Shown: positions 63,914 through 64,000 of the stretch, one piece after another | Layout: each line of letters starts with the position of its first letter | Numbering within the stretch: position 1 is the stretch's first letter | Assembly (NCBI RefSeq): GCF_003583985.1 | Contig: NZ_QXML01000012.1 | Coordinates: forward strand, 1-64,000 | DNA length: 64,000 nucleotides | Reading direction: 5' to 3' | From: Algoriphagus lacus | GTDB taxonomy: Bacteria > Bacteroidota > Bacteroidia > Cytophagales > Cyclobacteriaceae | The notes under the pieces: model-generated | Database searches by the model: none | Seen by the model: only the letters and a program-made list of their open reading frames with translations | Told to the model about the DNA's origin: nothing | Position numbers and translations under genes: made by a program

Positions 63914-64000
63914 ATGAATCAATTCCAACAGTTTGATATTTCTGATTTTCTAAATGAGATCCAGGAACCACTGTTTTTGATGGATTCGGAGGAGATCATT
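63914..64000 (+). CDS. start of a gene, possibly PAS-domain sensor (3' end outside window)
   Basis: ATG 63914 opens a frame of 29 codons to the window edge. The last residues (EPLFLMDSEEII) have the wording of the beginning of a PAS domain in sensor kinases. The evidence is short, so the assignment is tentative. The 240 bp before it contain no convincing gene. Confidence 0.5.
   Translation, partial: MNQFQQFDISDFLNEIQEPLFLMDSEEII

Noticed and set aside
1..64000. tRNA genes, rRNA, CRISPR arrays, IS elements, prophage
   Set aside because: Intergenic regions were read for cloverleaf elements, spaced repeats and transposase motifs; none was found.

Overview
The window looks like chromosomal DNA of a Bacteroidota bacterium, most likely of the Cytophagales/Cyclobacteriaceae type (Algoriphagus-like). 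The reasons are the repeated TAnnTTTG -7 promoter elements, the rarity of Shine-Dalgarno sequences before starts, a TonB-dependent receptor with an N-terminal carboxypeptidase-regulatory-like domain, and lineage-typical families (TIGR03643, DUF2256, TIGR02757, DUF4394, an Fe-S/FeoB-associated micro-protein). Most of it is ordinary housekeeping sequence with no sign of prophage, IS element, CRISPR array or tRNA.

Layout. 1-800: the AT-rich tail of a membrane protein gene, then a gene-free stretch with a two-copy tandem repeat and palindromes. 0.8-6.5 kb: mgsA-pfkA (glycolysis and its methylglyoxal bypass), oligopeptidase B, mscL, and an ECF sigma / membrane protein / LTXXQ-like operon. 6.5-9.4 kb: UspA protein, a structured ~200-nt RNA, and a flippase. 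9.4-15.1 kb: feoA-feoB and a 38-codon Cys-rich membrane gene, a lipoprotein and a TonB-dependent receptor, mostly iron uptake. 15.4-25.0 kb: two adjacent giant genes (1783 and 1408 aa) that I cannot assign to a described system; this is the least explained part of the window.

25.1-30.5 kb: a sulfide-oxidation cluster (human-SQOR-like sulfide:quinone oxidoreductase, Crp-family regulator with three clustered cysteines, UspA, TauE/SafE exporter, fatty-acid-hydroxylase-like protein, small membrane protein, rhodanese). By hand I find a Crp-type palindrome (consensus near AGTGACTTTYATYACT) 29.5-30.5 bp upstream of a -7 element before each of its five transcription units. This suggests a single activator-controlled regulon encoded together with its regulator.

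30.7-45 kb: DUF4394 lipoprotein, the photolyase/TIGR03643/DUF2256 trio, TPR protein, Lrp-type regulator, Nudix, MATE, M24 peptidase, MFS, prfB with an intact programmed +1 frameshift, ilvE, cobalamin adenosyltransferase. 45-64 kb: ABC ATPase, a 921-aa membrane/TPR protein behind gatC, plsC with an overlapping truncated globin, NfeD-type protease, LysM protein, TIGR02757, ATP-grasp, leucyl aminopeptidase, a CBM-esterase, aceK, a possible small RNA, lipoprotein, CoA-type Nudix, DUF819, thioredoxin-like ferredoxin, YbjQ and the start of a gene that may be a PAS-domain sensor.

All assignments are from reading motifs and gene order without any database search.
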